The notes under the pieces are model-generated. The model did not search any database. It worked only from the letters and a program-made list of their open reading frames with translations, and had not been told where the DNA came from. Shown piece by piece: positions 45,159-56,702 of a DNA stretch of 64,000 nucleotides. The first letter of the stretch is position 1. Each line of letters starts with the position of its first letter. Source of the DNA: Monoplex corrugatus (lineage: Eukaryota > Mollusca > Gastropoda > Littorinimorpha > Ranellidae); assembly GCA_030674185.1 (NCBI GenBank), contig CM060307.1, positions 83,097,350-83,161,349 of the forward strand, written 5' to 3'. The position numbers and the translations under genes were made by a program.

Positions 45159-45557
45159 CCATGCATAGTTTTGAAACTCATGATGTCAATCCATACAAGA
45201 ACTCAAAATAATCCAACAATTAGAATTGCACAAGGCAGTATTCTTTGGGTCGCAAAAGAAAATATAGTGAATGTTCTCAAACTTTTCTGGGTTTTTTTGT
45301 TTCTTTGTTTGTTTTGTTTTGTTTTTGTTTGTTTGTTTGTTTGTTTTGTTTTGTTTTTGTTTTTTGTTTGTTTGTTTGTTTTGTTTTGTTTTGTTTTGTT
45401 TTTCTCTCCCTTCAAAACATGGATTACGCACATGTGACAGTTTGTTGATTAGCCACGACTATAGTTTTGACTTCGAGAATTTTTCCAAAACATGGATTAC
45501 GCACATGTGACGGTTCGATCGGACACAACTATAGTTTTGACTTCGAGACGTGATTTT
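45159..45557. repeat. (TTTG)n run and a 2 x ~69-bp repeat
   Basis: TTTGTTTG/TTTTG repeats lie at 45296-45402. Then AAAACATGGATTACGCACAT...GACTTCGAGA occurs twice (about 45415-45480 and 45485-45550). Confidence 0.8.
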
Positions 45558-45567
45558 ACATACCAGA
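45558..45567 (+). repeat. TSD of R550 copy 7, left
   Basis: ACATACCAGA, repeated at 50224-50233. Confidence 0.75.
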
Positions 45568-45642
45568 AGACTTTCGTGGGGATGCCGGGGGCTCTTTCAG
45601 TATAAATAGTATCCTCACCTTCTGGAAATTCTGTCCTAGAAA

Positions 45643-45803
45643 GTGTTGTTGGAGCACGCACAGTACTCAGTATTCACTCTTACTTACATTCACAGTTTCG
45701 TTTTTCGTTTTTTCATTACTAACCAAAGTTTTTGTCAGGCTGTAAGTATACTGCTCAATAGTTAGTACAATTGTAGTTTTATTACTTAGAAGGCTAAACT
45801 AAA
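45643..45803 (+). promoter_or_regulatory. CR1-B 5' UTR
   Basis: About 160 bp from the insertion edge to the first ATG. CR1-like elements often have an internal promoter here; nothing specific is asserted. Confidence 0.5.
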
Positions 45804-46718
45804 ATGTCCTGCAGGGGTCGTGGAGGTAGAGGTGGAAATCGGGGTCGCGTGGGGAAAGGGCAAAGAGGAAAGAGCAAAATAGAGGAATTAGGTACATGGC
45901 AATATACGGTGTGAGACACCCCTAGTGAGGGACCTAGAGACCTTGAGTGTTTCGTCTGTAAACAGTGGACACACCAGAAGTGTGCCCAAATGAAGGACGA
46001 AATGTATGATACACTGAACTGCCCGAATGTGCAGTATGTTTGCCTTAAATGCATGGACAGTCAGGACATACAATCGCGTTCCGATGTCCGCCTAGACAAA
46101 CTATTGCAAATGGTTTATGATCTGACCAAACAGGTGAAGGATCTAGAGCAAGGGCTAGGAGGAGAAAGTTTGGACAAAAAAATCGATGAGGCAGTGAGTA
46201 AGAAAGTTGAGGAGGCGATGGAGGAGAGAGAAGAGAAAGAAAAAAGAAAGATGAATGTGATCATAGTGGGTGTCAGAGAGAGCTCTGAAGAAAGTGCAGA
46301 GGATAGGAAGAAAGACGACTTGAAGGCTGCCAAAACGATTCTGGGAAAACTGACAAAGATAGAAGACAATGATGTGAAAGAGCCTGTCAGACTGGGAAAG
46401 GTGGGAGGAAATAGGCCCAGGATGTTGAAGGTAACCATGACAAATGAGGAAAAGAAGAAAGAAGTAGTGAGAAAGTCTCCTGAGCTGAATGCCGGAGTGA
46501 CAGATCTGACCAAAAAAATCTATGTCAACCATGACTACACTCCCAAACAGAGGCAAAAGTACAAAGAGCTGAGAGAAGAACTGATTAGAAGAAGGGATGA
46601 GGGCGAACAGAACATAGTAATCAGGAATGGACAGATTGTGACTGTGAGTTCCAGGCCAAGAGGAGCAGAGGGTGGGAAAGGGCCAACAGGAAGTGGGAGG
46701 GAGAAAGCTACATATTGA
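45804..46718 (+). pseudogene. CR1-B ORF1 protein (zinc finger / coiled coil)
   Basis: ATG 45804 starts an Arg-Gly-rich segment (MSCRGRGGRGGNRGRVGKGQ). A UGA at 45912-45914 interrupts, then the frame reopens with CFVCKQWTHQKC (45948-45983), the second half of a PHD-like finger, followed by a further Cys-x2-Cys. Next is a Lys/Glu-rich coiled coil, a compact domain starting MNVIIVGVRE, and a basic C-terminus. ORF1 proteins of this type bind LINE RNA. The spacing suggests that UGA 45912 and TAT 45903 both replaced Cys codons of the finger's first half, which is inference. The ORF ends at UGA 46716-46718. Confidence 0.8.
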
Positions 46719-47606
46719 ACCGACAAAGGAGATCATGTACATAATGTAAATAGAAGTGAACATGTAACTCAGGAAGAGTGCATTGTTGTATACTCAAATG
46801 TTGATAGTTTGTTAAACAAAAAAGATGAGTTTTTGGCCCTCATAGATGATTTAAAACCAAGTGTGATTAGGCTGACAGAAATCAAGCCGAAGAATGTGAG
46901 AGATTTTATTGAGAATCAATATTCTTTTCCTAATTTTGATATGTTTGTGTCAAAAAATCCCCAAAGGGGAGTTGTATTATATACTGAAAAAAGGTTGAAT
47001 GCAAGAGAGTGTGAAGAGTTAAATAATGAAGACCTTGAAGAAAGTGTGTGGTGCTCTTTTAGTGGTGCTAATGGTGAAGAAGTATTGTTAGGATGTATAT
47101 ACCGAAGTCCTAATACAAGCACAGTAGAAAATGACAAAAAGCTGTTTGATGTTTTAAAATCTGATAAACTTAATAAGTATGATAAGATTTGTATTGTTGG
47201 TGACTTTAACTTTCGAAATGTTGGTTGGGATGGAGAGTGGAGAGGTGATAAAAATGACAAAATAATTGAGAATGTACGTGATGCATTTTTAATTCAAAAG
47301 GTATCAGAACCTACTCGAAGAAGGAAAGGACAAATTCCTTCTCTGGATGACTGGGTACTAGTAAATGAAGAAAACTTAATCTCAGATATAGAGCACTTAC
47401 AACCGGTTGGTAAAAGTGACCACGACGTATTGAAATTCAAATTGTATGTCTCAATGTATAATGCACCTATAGTAGACAAATACAAGTATGATTTTAATAA
47501 GGGTGATTACAGAAAACTTAATAATATTGTGAAGGATGAAGATTGGAGTGACTTGGTCAATATGGATGTTGAGAGTGCTTGGGGTATGATAAAAAAAAAG
47601 TGTTAA
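46719..47606 (+). pseudogene. CR1-B ORF2 part 1: APE-type endonuclease
   Basis: In the same frame as ORF1, directly after UGA 46716-46718. The endonuclease core begins around VVYSNVDSLLNKK (46785 onward). GDFN is at 47199-47210 and SDHD at 47415-47426, both expected catalytic motifs. There is no in-frame ATG before 46941, inside the domain, so translation would need readthrough, reinitiation at a non-AUG codon, or similar. The frame fails in an A9 run (47591-47599), one base short of continuing into the RT. Confidence 0.85.
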
Positions 47607-49399
47607 ATGATGGTGTTGAGGAATGTGTCCCAAAAGTTAAAGTTAGTAATTATAAACATTTCAGACCTATATGGTTAGATAAAAAGGCTCTGAGGAAAAT
47701 TAAAAAGAAGTATAATACATATAAAAGATATTTGAGAACCAAAAAAGGTAGTGATTATGATAGATATATAACAGTAAGAAATGAATGTACCAAATTGTTG
47801 AAGAAAACCAGAAAAGAGTATGAGAAAAATATTGCTAAGGAAAGTAAAAGTAACCCGAAAAACATTTGGAAATATGTACAAGAAAGGACAAAAGTTAATA
47901 CAGGTATTAGCCCCTTAAAAACCAATGATGGAAAACTGGTTGTTACAGATAAAGACAAAGCTGAAGTTTTAAATAATTTTTTTGCAAGCGTTTTTACAAC
48001 AGAAGATATCAGTACATTACCAGATTTAATAGAAAATTCAAAGTCAAATGGTATATCATTATGTGATATCAGAGTTACTCCAACTGCGGTAGAAAAAAAG
48101 TTACAGGAACTAAACCCGAATAAAGCTAAAGGACCAGATTTGATATCCCCTAGGATACTAAAGGAAGTAAGTAAAGAACTTGCAAAGCCACTTTGTATAT
48201 TATTTAATAAGTCCTTAGAATCAGGTGAGTTACCAAAGGATTGGAAAACAGCCGATGTTAAAGCCTTGTTTAAGAAAGGAAATAGGAGTGACGCTGGGAA
48301 CTATAGACCTGTAAGTTTAACTTGTATTGTTTGTAAAGTACTGGAATCACTAGTAAGAGATTGTATCATTTCTCACTTTGAAAGTAATAAATTTTATACA
48401 AAATGTCAACATGGATTTAGAGGGAAAAGATCCTGTGTAACCCAGTTATTAGAAGTTATGGAGGATTTCACCAATATGATGGACAATGGGGACCCCTTTG
48501 ATATCGTGTATCTTGATTTTAGAAAAGCTTTTGATTCTGTACCTCACGAAAGACTGCTCATAAAATTAGCATCTTATGGTATTACAGGAAATACACTCAA
48601 ATGGATCCAAAATTTTTTGTATGATCGAAAGCAGAGGGTAATGGTAGGAAATGCTGAATCAGAAGAAACAAAAGTAAAAAGCGGGATCCCTCAGGGCAGT
48701 GTACTGGGTCCAATCTTGTTTACAGTATTTATAAATGACTTACCTGATTCACTACACTGTACTTGCAAAATTTTTGCTGACGATACAAAACTATATGACA
48801 AGGTTGCCAATGTTAATTTAATTCAACAGGACTTGCTAATACTACAAAACTGGTCAGATACTTGGAATTTATATTTTAATGTTTCAAAATGCCATGTAAT
48901 GCATGTTGGTAAGAAGAATATTAGACGAGAGTATTTCATGAAAATTGGAAATGATGTACAGAAAATTAGTGTGTGTGAAACGGAGAAAGACTTGGGAGTT
49001 ACATTTGATAGTGAATTATCTTTTGACCTGCACATTAAAAGAGTAACAAATAAGGCTAACCAAATGATAGGAATTATCAAAAGAACATTTTTGTACATGA
49101 ATAAACATACATTTTTAATGTTGTATAAGGCTTTTGTTAGACCACATTTGGAATACGCAAGTGTTGTTTGGAATCCGTATTTGATAAGACAGTCAAAAAT
49201 GATTGAAAATCTACAAAGAAGGGCAACTAGGTTGCTTATAGAGTGTAAAAATATGAGTTATGAAGAAAGGCTTAAGTTTTTAAAACTTCATTCACTGAAA
49301 GGTAGGAGGGTTAGGGAGGATTTAATACAGGTATACAAAATAATGAATGGGATGGATAAGCTATCAGTTGAAACATTTTTTTTCCTTTCCACAAGCTAG
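47600..49399 (+). pseudogene. CR1-B ORF2 part 2: reverse transcriptase
   Basis: About 600 codons open. NYRPVSLTCI near 48300; QHGFRGKRSC near 48410; LDFRKAFDS with the first catalytic Asp at 48515-48517; GIPQGSVLGP near 48683; FADDTKLY at 48773-48796 with both Asp; then KDLGVTFDSEL and RPHLEYASVVWNP in the thumb. All are CR1-group features and the active site looks intact. The end TFFFLSTS is a frameshift product of the T8 run near 49376-49383. The true C-terminus continues to about 49602 in other frames (FCFSNRIVKLWNKIPFEI). Confidence 0.9.
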
Positions 49400-49602
49400 T
49401 ATAACAAGGAATGCTGAAGGTAAAATATTTGTTAAACACAGAAATACTAACACAAGAGCGTTTTGTTTTTCTAACAGAATTGTTAAATTGTGGAATAAAA
49501 TTCCTTTTGAAATTAAATTTACTAACAGCATTAATTAACAAATTCAAAAATTTCCTGGACGATGACGCAGAATTAAAAATTTTATTTAAAAAAATAGACT
49601 GA
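49400..49602 (+). pseudogene. CR1-B ORF2 C-terminal tail, out of frame
   Basis: SITRNAEGKIFVKHRNTNTR, FSNRIVKLWNKIP and KNFLDDDAELK are found in two successive frames. They correspond to the conserved C-terminal stretch of CR1-like ORF2. Confidence 0.8.
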
Positions 49603-50223
49603 AGCAGATTTGCTCAAGTATGAATATTAAGGCATGCTTTTCAGACCCCGAAGAAGAAAGCGTAAAACAAAAAAGATAGGGCGTTAAAAGGCCAGAAGGC
49701 CTAGGCTACGAGCCAGCCCTCAGCTACTACTACTACTACTAGAAATTTCCTCTTTTCTGTCACTCTCTTTGTTTCCGCCTTGTTCCTTTGCTTTCCCCTG
49801 TCATTTCTTCCTATCATTTTCTGCCTTGCTGGTCATTCACCAGTATGTGTTCGATAAAGTCTTATGTATTTCTCTTAGGATTGATAATTGGGTACATGTA
49901 TTACGTGCATTTGTCTAGGGAAATGAGATCTGCAGATGTAGTTTTAGGTATTTTAAGCCCGTTTTTATGTATGATTTTGCGTACTTAGTTATGCTTCAAT
50001 TTGTATTCAGGTTTGTTTTTTAAAACCCCTGTGTGATAAACTGGACGGAGTGGTCAACGCCAGGGGCATCTCCTTATATTATGTGCGCGAATGGACTGAT
50101 ATGTGTATTTCATTTTCTTTTCCTTTTTTACCTGTTGAAACACTGTATGTTTTGAAACGGTTATAGCCCTGATATGGCTCTATGCAGTCGGCTGGGTTTT
50201 AAACAAAAACAGCAATAGCAATA

Positions 50224-50233
50224 ACATACCAGA
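50224..50233 (+). repeat. TSD of R550 copy 7, right
   Basis: ACATACCAGA, identical to 45558-45567. Confidence 0.75.
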
Positions 50234-51145
50234 CGAAAGGAAATTCCATGCTCTTTCTAATTATACAATAACCTGGTATCACCAAAAACTCGACGGTGTA
50301 TCCCCCTTTGTGAAAAACGGGTCATATTTTTCTCGCTGATTTCCAGGTATGTTTGCTGTGCCCATGTACCAACGCTCTGTGAGACTGTGCAACAGAAGAT
50401 GAAATGCTTTCTTCAATAGTCGGGTCGATTGTGTCACGGCAAGGAACTGGGATCTGTGAAATCAAGGATCGGTTCTATGCATGGAAGCGGTGTACCTGTT
50501 TGTCTGTTACTCTGTACGCTTTCTTGTATCTTTTGTTTCTCATCTCTTCTGTACCCCGGTCCATTCTGCCAGCCTGTTTCTGCAGCATCTAATTCGTCTA
50601 CGAAATTAATTATTTTGAGGAAATGAGATTTATAACCTGATAAATCCAACAACTTGTTAAATTGTGTCCACCACATAAACAGAATCTGGAAAAAGATATT
50701 TTCATAAACATGAACCTAATCATTTCCATATCTACAGATGGCATTAATATGTCTTTGAAACTAATGCAAAGAAGGCGTATCTTTTCAGCATATGTATTCC
50801 AGACTTAAAGGAACTTATTATACAACCATTAACAACAAAGAAACTTTTACGGAAAAGCATAAAAAGTGCTGAATGTGCCTAACATCAGTCCATGTTAACA
50901 GAAGCCCATCAATTTTCAGATTCTTACATACACAGGTCCACAAAACAAAACCTGGAGAGTTCTCAACAAAGTTGAACAAATCACGAAAAAAAAAAACCCA
51001 CATAATATTCGAAAAACTTAACATTTTCTTTTTACACACATGAAGACAGGTGTGCAGAAAACTGTTCAGTCAGAAAAAGAGAAAGTCATATAATACAGAC
51101 CACCAAAATCACGAAAACTAAATCATCGCAGGCCATCTGGACAAA
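50234..51145 (+). other. start of diverged ~3-kb duplication, copy 1
   Basis: From about 50700 it is co-linear with 59650-60300: CATCAGTCCATGTTAACAGA / CGTCAGTCCATTGTCAACAG, and AAACTAAATCATCGCAGGCC / AAACTAAATCATCAGAGATC. No coding sequence recognised at 50234-50700. Confidence 0.6.
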
Positions 51146-52255
51146 AAACGGCAGATACTAGAAACCACAGTGTGCGAGCAAAAACAAAGAAGCAAAAACG
51201 GCAGATACTAGAAATCACAATGTGCGAGCAAAAACAAACAAACAAAAACGGCAGATACTAGAAACCACAGTGTGCGAACAAAAACAAACAAACAAGCAAA
51301 AACGGCAGATACTAGAAACCACAGTGTGCGAACAAAAACAAACAAACAAGCAAAAACGGCAGATACTAGAAACCACAGTGTGCGAACAAAAACAAGCAAA
51401 AACGGCAGATACTAGAAACCACAGTGTGCGAACAAAAACAAACAAACAAAAACGGCAGATACTAGAAACCACAGTGTGCGAACAAAAACAAACAAACAAG
51501 CAAAAACGGCAGATACTAGAAACCACAGTGTGCGAACAAAAACAAACAAACAAGCAAAAACGGCAGATACTAGAAACCACAGTGTGCGAGCAAAACAAAC
51601 AAACAAGCAAAAACGGCAGATACTAGAAACCACAGTGTGCGAACAAAAACAAATAAAAACGGCAGATACTAGAAACCACAGTGTGCGAACAAAAACAAAC
51701 AAACAAGCAAAAACGGCAGATACTAGAAACCACAGTGTGCGAACAAAAACAAACAAACAAAAACGGCAGATACTAGAAACCACAGTGTGCGAACAAAAAC
51801 AAACAAACAAAAACGGCAGATACTAGAAACCACAGTGTGCGAACAAAAACAAACAAACAAAAACGGCAGATACTAGAAACCACAGTGTGCGAACAAAAAC
51901 AAACAAGCAAAAACGGCAGATACTAGAAACCACAGTGTGCGAACAAAAACAAACAAACAAAAACGGCAGATACTAGAAACCACAGTGTGCGAACAAAAAC
52001 AAACAAACAAGCAAAAACGGCAGATACTAGAAACCACAGTGTGCGAACAAAAACAAACAAACAAGCAAAAACGGCAGATACTAGAAACCACAGTGTGCGA
52101 ACAAAAAATAAATAAAAACGGCAGATACTAGAAACCACAGTGTGCGAACAAAAACAAGCAAAAACGGCAGATACTAGAAACCATAGTGTGCGAGCAAAAA
52201 CAAACAAACAAGCAAAAACGGCAGATACTAGAAATCACAATGTGCGAGGAAAAAC
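51146..52255. repeat. minisatellite, ~46-58-bp unit, ~22 copies
   Basis: A ~33-bp core (ACGGCAGATACTAGAAACCA and CAGTGTGCGAACA) alternates with AAAC-rich spacers of variable length. Cores are nearly identical. The second and last units share the variant AAATCACAATGTGCGAG. The repeated Ser-His-Thr-Val-Val reading frames on both strands are artefacts. Absent from the paralogous segment at 60300. Confidence 0.95.
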
Positions 52256-53035
52256 AAACTAGCAAACAAACACATAAACAAACAAGAGCGAAACACTCAG
52301 TGTATGCCTGGCCAAATGATGACATGCTGCGCTACAAATCGACAGTTTGCTGTGCAGTACAAGCCCGTGGAGAGCAAAATGGTTCTGTACTGAGCTAGAG
52401 TGGCTGATATCCTTTGAACAAAATGAAGCCGGCCCCCCTTTGCAGCTCGGCATTCATTTAGGAACACAGCTGGTTTCACCAACAATTTCTAGCACGAGCA
52501 TACTACAACTAAAGGTTTACCAATCCGGAGCATGCACATGCATCGACCAAGCTACTTATTATTCAAACTAATCAGCTCTTTTTCTTTATCAGGACAACAG
52601 ACTTGAACAGACCAGACGAAAGTTTCAGTGAGTTTTGCAAACTTTCTTTTTTTTCCCCCCCTAGAAACCCAAAGAACCACACTGCTAAAATCTTCGGAAA
52701 CAAAGGGAGATCACGCTTCTCCATAGATGTGGCACCTAGAACAAGGAGAGTGGCTGGGAATGGAGGGAAGGGGTTGAATCTAACTGACCTCGTTACTATT
52801 TCGAGTGAACAAATCTGCCCTGAAAGTGAAAGTTTAAAAATCAAGCCTTACCATTGATTTCCATTTTCTGCCGAGGAAAACGCAACGCTGATCAAACTCG
52901 TTGAGTGAAACGTTTGGCTTTGTCCATAACAAGTCACATCAACTTGCAAACTGCAGTACAGCAGATGCCTTTTAGATAATCAATTCGTACACTGAGAACC
53001 GGGTACATAGGTGCTATAGGTCGATTTAAAAGATA

Positions 53036-53038
<3 letters not shown>
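52256..53038 (+). other. diverged ~3-kb duplication, copy 1, middle
   Basis: Co-linear with 60320-60900: CTACAAATCGACAGTTTGCT / CCACAAACTGACAATTTGCT, CTTTGAACAAAATGAA / TTTTGAACAAAATGAAAC, GAGTGAACAAATCTG / AGTGAACAAATCTC. No exon recognised. Confidence 0.7.
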
Positions 53039-53120
<82 letters not shown>

Positions 53121-53167
53121 CTTATACAGAGAATTGGATATATATATGCCATAGGTCGATTTAAAAG

Positions 53168-53252
<85 letters not shown>

Positions 53253-53298
53253 TATATATAAATATACCTATCTTCTCTCTCTATCTTTGTTTCATGGT

Positions 53299-53370
<72 letters not shown>
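53039..53370. repeat. (TC), (TA) and (CA) microsatellites
   Basis: TC at 53038-53116, TC at about 53169-53199, TA at 53203-53260, CA at 53304-53368. The short non-repeat parts (GGTCGATTTAAAAGA) match 61385-61400. Confidence 0.93.
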
Positions 53371-53372
<2 letters not shown>

Positions 53373-53810
53373 AACAAACAAACAGTCAGATCCAGACATT
53401 TTCACTCATCCATTCCAAAACACTACTCGCCTCAACACACAAACCAAACGCAGGAACACAAGCAAAAAAAAAAAAAAAAAAAGGACTCTATCAAATGTTT
53501 ACCTCTAATACACTTGAGCAAAGTAGCAACACTTTACGACTGGAAGTCATTACACCATCAAACACACTCCAAGTGAAGATGCGATTGAAACCCTCGTGAC
53601 TAAGTCAAACACCATTCTAGAAGTCTGGAAGCTTACTGCAGTGCATACGGCGCTATTAAAACTTGGCACAAGTCAAATATTGCTCTGTCTGAAGTTTCAT
53701 TGCTACATTCGTAGCATGTGTCCGTCTGCCTCAACTCATTCTCACAGTAAAGCGAGTCTGTAGATCACCACAGTGCCGTCTTATTCTGACAGTAAAGCGA
53801 GTCTGTAGAT
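53371..53810 (+). other. diverged ~3-kb duplication, copy 1, end
   Basis: Block 53516-53715 (GAGCAAAGTAGCAACACTTT, CAAATATTGCTCTGTCTGAA) matches 62858-63055. A direct repeat CAGTAAAGCGAGTCTGTAGA lies at 53746 and 53791. Confidence 0.65.
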
Positions 53811-54117
53811 CACCTGCAGGAAAGCTGGTGGATAGGATGAGGGAGTCAGAGTTGTGAGGGAGTCAAAGGTTGTGAGGGAGTCAAAGGGCTGTGAGGGAGT
53901 CAAAAGGTTGTGAGGGAGTCAGAGTTGTGAGGGAGTCAAAATGTTGTGAGGGAGTCAAAATGTTGTGAGGGAGTCAAAGGGCTATGAGGGAGTCAAAGGG
54001 TTGTGAGGGAGTCAAAGGGTTGTGAGGGAGTCAAAGGGTTGTGAGGGAATCAAAGGATTGTGAAGGAGTCAAAAGGTTAAGTTTTTGCTGGATAGGGTGC
54101 AGGAGTCAAAGAGTTAA
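53811..54117. mobile_element. TTAA MITE, copy 7, expanded into a ~20-bp minisatellite
   Basis: Starts in the MITE's inner palindrome (CTGCAGGAAAGCTGGTGGAT) and ends with its terminus CAGGAGTCAAAGAGTTAA. Between them GTGAGGGAGTCAAAGGGTT is repeated about 12 times with small changes. This unit is the MITE's own inner arm end. The left half of the element is missing. Confidence 0.88.
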
Positions 54118-54960
54118 AAACTTGAAAAGCAACAACCAAAGAAGCTGACAACCAACATCCAAACAAATTGAACTCTCCGTCTAATATCACTTATAGTGAA
54201 AGACGTTAAATCAAGCAACGAACGAAATTGAACTCCACCAACCAAAAGGTTAAAAAAAAAAAAAAAAGAAATGAAGAAAGAAAGAAATAAAACTAGTCCT
54301 AAACTAACTACAATCTCCATTCAATTAAATTCAATATCACTTTATTAATCCACACGAAAATTTATGTGTGCAGTGACAGGCTCGTGATAAATACAAAAAC
54401 AAACTTAACTGATAGGCATCGATATGGGATCAAAACCATTCATACAAAAACTCACCCACAAAGTCAACAGACCCACACACACACCATGACATACCACTGT
54501 TTCACACCCACACTCTGCAGACAAGACAAAACAACCATAAACAGTAACAAAAAACAACAGTTACAGCACGTATATACATCAGCCACTCAAAGCGCAGGTC
54601 CAAAACTCACCAAAAATAACCCCCAAGAAAACTTCTTTTTAAAACTTAACATTTTCCACACGCAAAGATCCAATTTTACCGATAATCGTACTTTGGTTCA
54701 CATTTTCCATCACTATTCCTTCTCGTCGCCGTTACCATTCAAAACTGTTGTATCAATCAATTTCCAAATATAACGTTCTGCATGTCCATTAAATTACATA
54801 TTACAGTATTTTTGGCGTTTCATACACAACAAAAACAACAAAAATATTTATTTACTTCTGCACTCGCGCGCGCACACAGACACACATATGCACACCCACT
54901 AGCACGCGCGCACGCACACACACACACACACACACCCACTCACCCACCCTCCCACTCCCA
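54118..54960. other. unrecognised
   Basis: AT-rich with A runs. No gene recognised. CA/CGCA patches at the end. Confidence 0.5.
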
Positions 54961-55087
54961 CACACACGTCTTCTACATCTTTACTGATCAAAATCAGCGA
55001 CAACATGGTAGCGAGAAAGTGGGGACAGCTAGAGAGTACAGGGTTGCCAGGGTAGACACCCCCCTCCCCCGCAAGCAAGCACGCACG

Positions 55088-55145
<58 letters not shown>

Positions 55146-55248
55146 CTCTTTTTCGTCTTTACTTATCAAAATCAGCAGCAACTTGGTAGCAAGAAACTGG
55201 GGAGAGCTGACCAGTACAAGATTCTCAGGGGAGAAACCCCAACAAGCA

Positions 55249-55304
<56 letters not shown>

Positions 55305-55414
55305 AACAACTTTTTCGTCTTTACTTATCAAAATCAGCAGCAACTTGGTAGCAAGAAACTGGGGAGAGCTGACCAGTACAAGATTCTCAGGGGAGAAACT
55401 CCAACAACAAGCAC

Positions 55415-55486
<72 letters not shown>

Positions 55487-55685
55487 CACACACTCACTCA
55501 CTCACGCACGCACAAACACAATCTCTCTCTCTCTCTCTCTCTCACTCTCTCTCTCTCTCTCCCCCTCTCCCTCCCATTCCTCTTTACTAATCAAAATCAG
55601 CAATAACTTGGTGGCAAGACAGTGGGAGAGTTGGACAGCACAAGGTTCTCAGGGAGCAGCCCCCTTCAAGCAAGTGCTTAAACTC
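54961..55685. repeat. tandem array, 4 x ~170 bp, each ending in CA repeats
   Basis: Each unit has CTTTACTTATCAAAATCAGC, AACTTGGTAGCAAGAAACTG and AAGCAAG leading to a CA tract. Units start near 54969, 55153, 55315 and 55579. The second and third are nearly identical; the outer two are diverged. Confidence 0.9.
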
Positions 55686-55915
55686 TTACATTCTCTGGGA
55701 GCGGGGCGGCATCAAGGTCATGACTCCTGGACGCCTTTCTCCTGTCTCCTGTCTCCTGTCACCATTTAATTTTCTACCTGGGTTCAAACCTGCTTTTTCA
55801 AGGTGATTGTGCGTCTCTGGTACCCCATTTCCCTTTTTTTTTTTCCCCCTCATTTCTCCCTTCCCCAAGACGAACGAGAGAAAACTTGACAAAATAGGTA
55901 GTGAAGAGCATAAGT
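55686..55915. other. unrecognised
   Basis: Includes CCTGTCTCCTGTCTCCTGTC. No gene seen. Confidence 0.5.
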
Positions 55916-56490
<575 letters not shown>

Positions 56491-56669
56491 AAACAATTGT
56501 AAAGACAGAAAAGTTGACATGAAAAAGAAAAAGAAAAAAAAAAAAAAAAGTTCCAGAATATTACGGGGAAGAGAATGAAGACATATATACGTACAGAAAG
56601 GAAAGGATGGACGTAGTGTGCGAAAAGCGTGTCGGGAAGCGGAAAGAAGAAATAAATGGCACAAGAGAA

Positions 56670-56702
<33 letters not shown>

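Larger units (their letters stand above)
45643..49738 (+). mobile_element. CR1-B, ~4.1-kb CR1-like LINE
   Basis: 5' UTR (~160 bp), ORF1 with RGG-rich start, zinc finger and coiled coil, then ORF2 with APE endonuclease and RT, then a ~135-bp 3' UTR with a GGCC...GGCC hairpin and a (CTA)n tail. Possible TSD CTAGAAA at 45636-45642 and 49739-49745; the tail makes its left edge ambiguous. Probably full-length or close to it. Lesions: one UGA within ORF1, one frameshift in an A9 run, one in a T8 run, one near 49530. Confidence 0.9.
45568..50223 (+). mobile_element. R550 retroposon, copy 7, split by CR1-B
   Basis: The 5' part (CGTGGGGATGCCGGGGGCTC to GAAATTCTGTCCTAGAAA) is at 45574-45642. The 3' part resumes at 49739 with CTAGAAATTTCCTCTTTTCT and runs to the AACAAAAACAGCAATAGC tail. 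Joining the two gives a normal R550. 10-bp TSDs flank the whole. Confidence 0.85.

Noticed and set aside
51215..51826. Long frames encoding repeated Ser-His-Thr-Val-Val segments
   Set aside because: These are direct translations of minisatellite units whose length variation keeps frames open by chance.
51146..52255. CRISPR-like array (conserved core, short spacers)
   Set aside because: Spacers are variable AAAC runs and not unique sequences, there are no cas genes, and the context is animal DNA. It is a minisatellite.
56671..56701. Telomere or rDNA-like G-rich signal
   Set aside because: A plain G homopolymer with no telomeric repeat unit or rRNA homology nearby.
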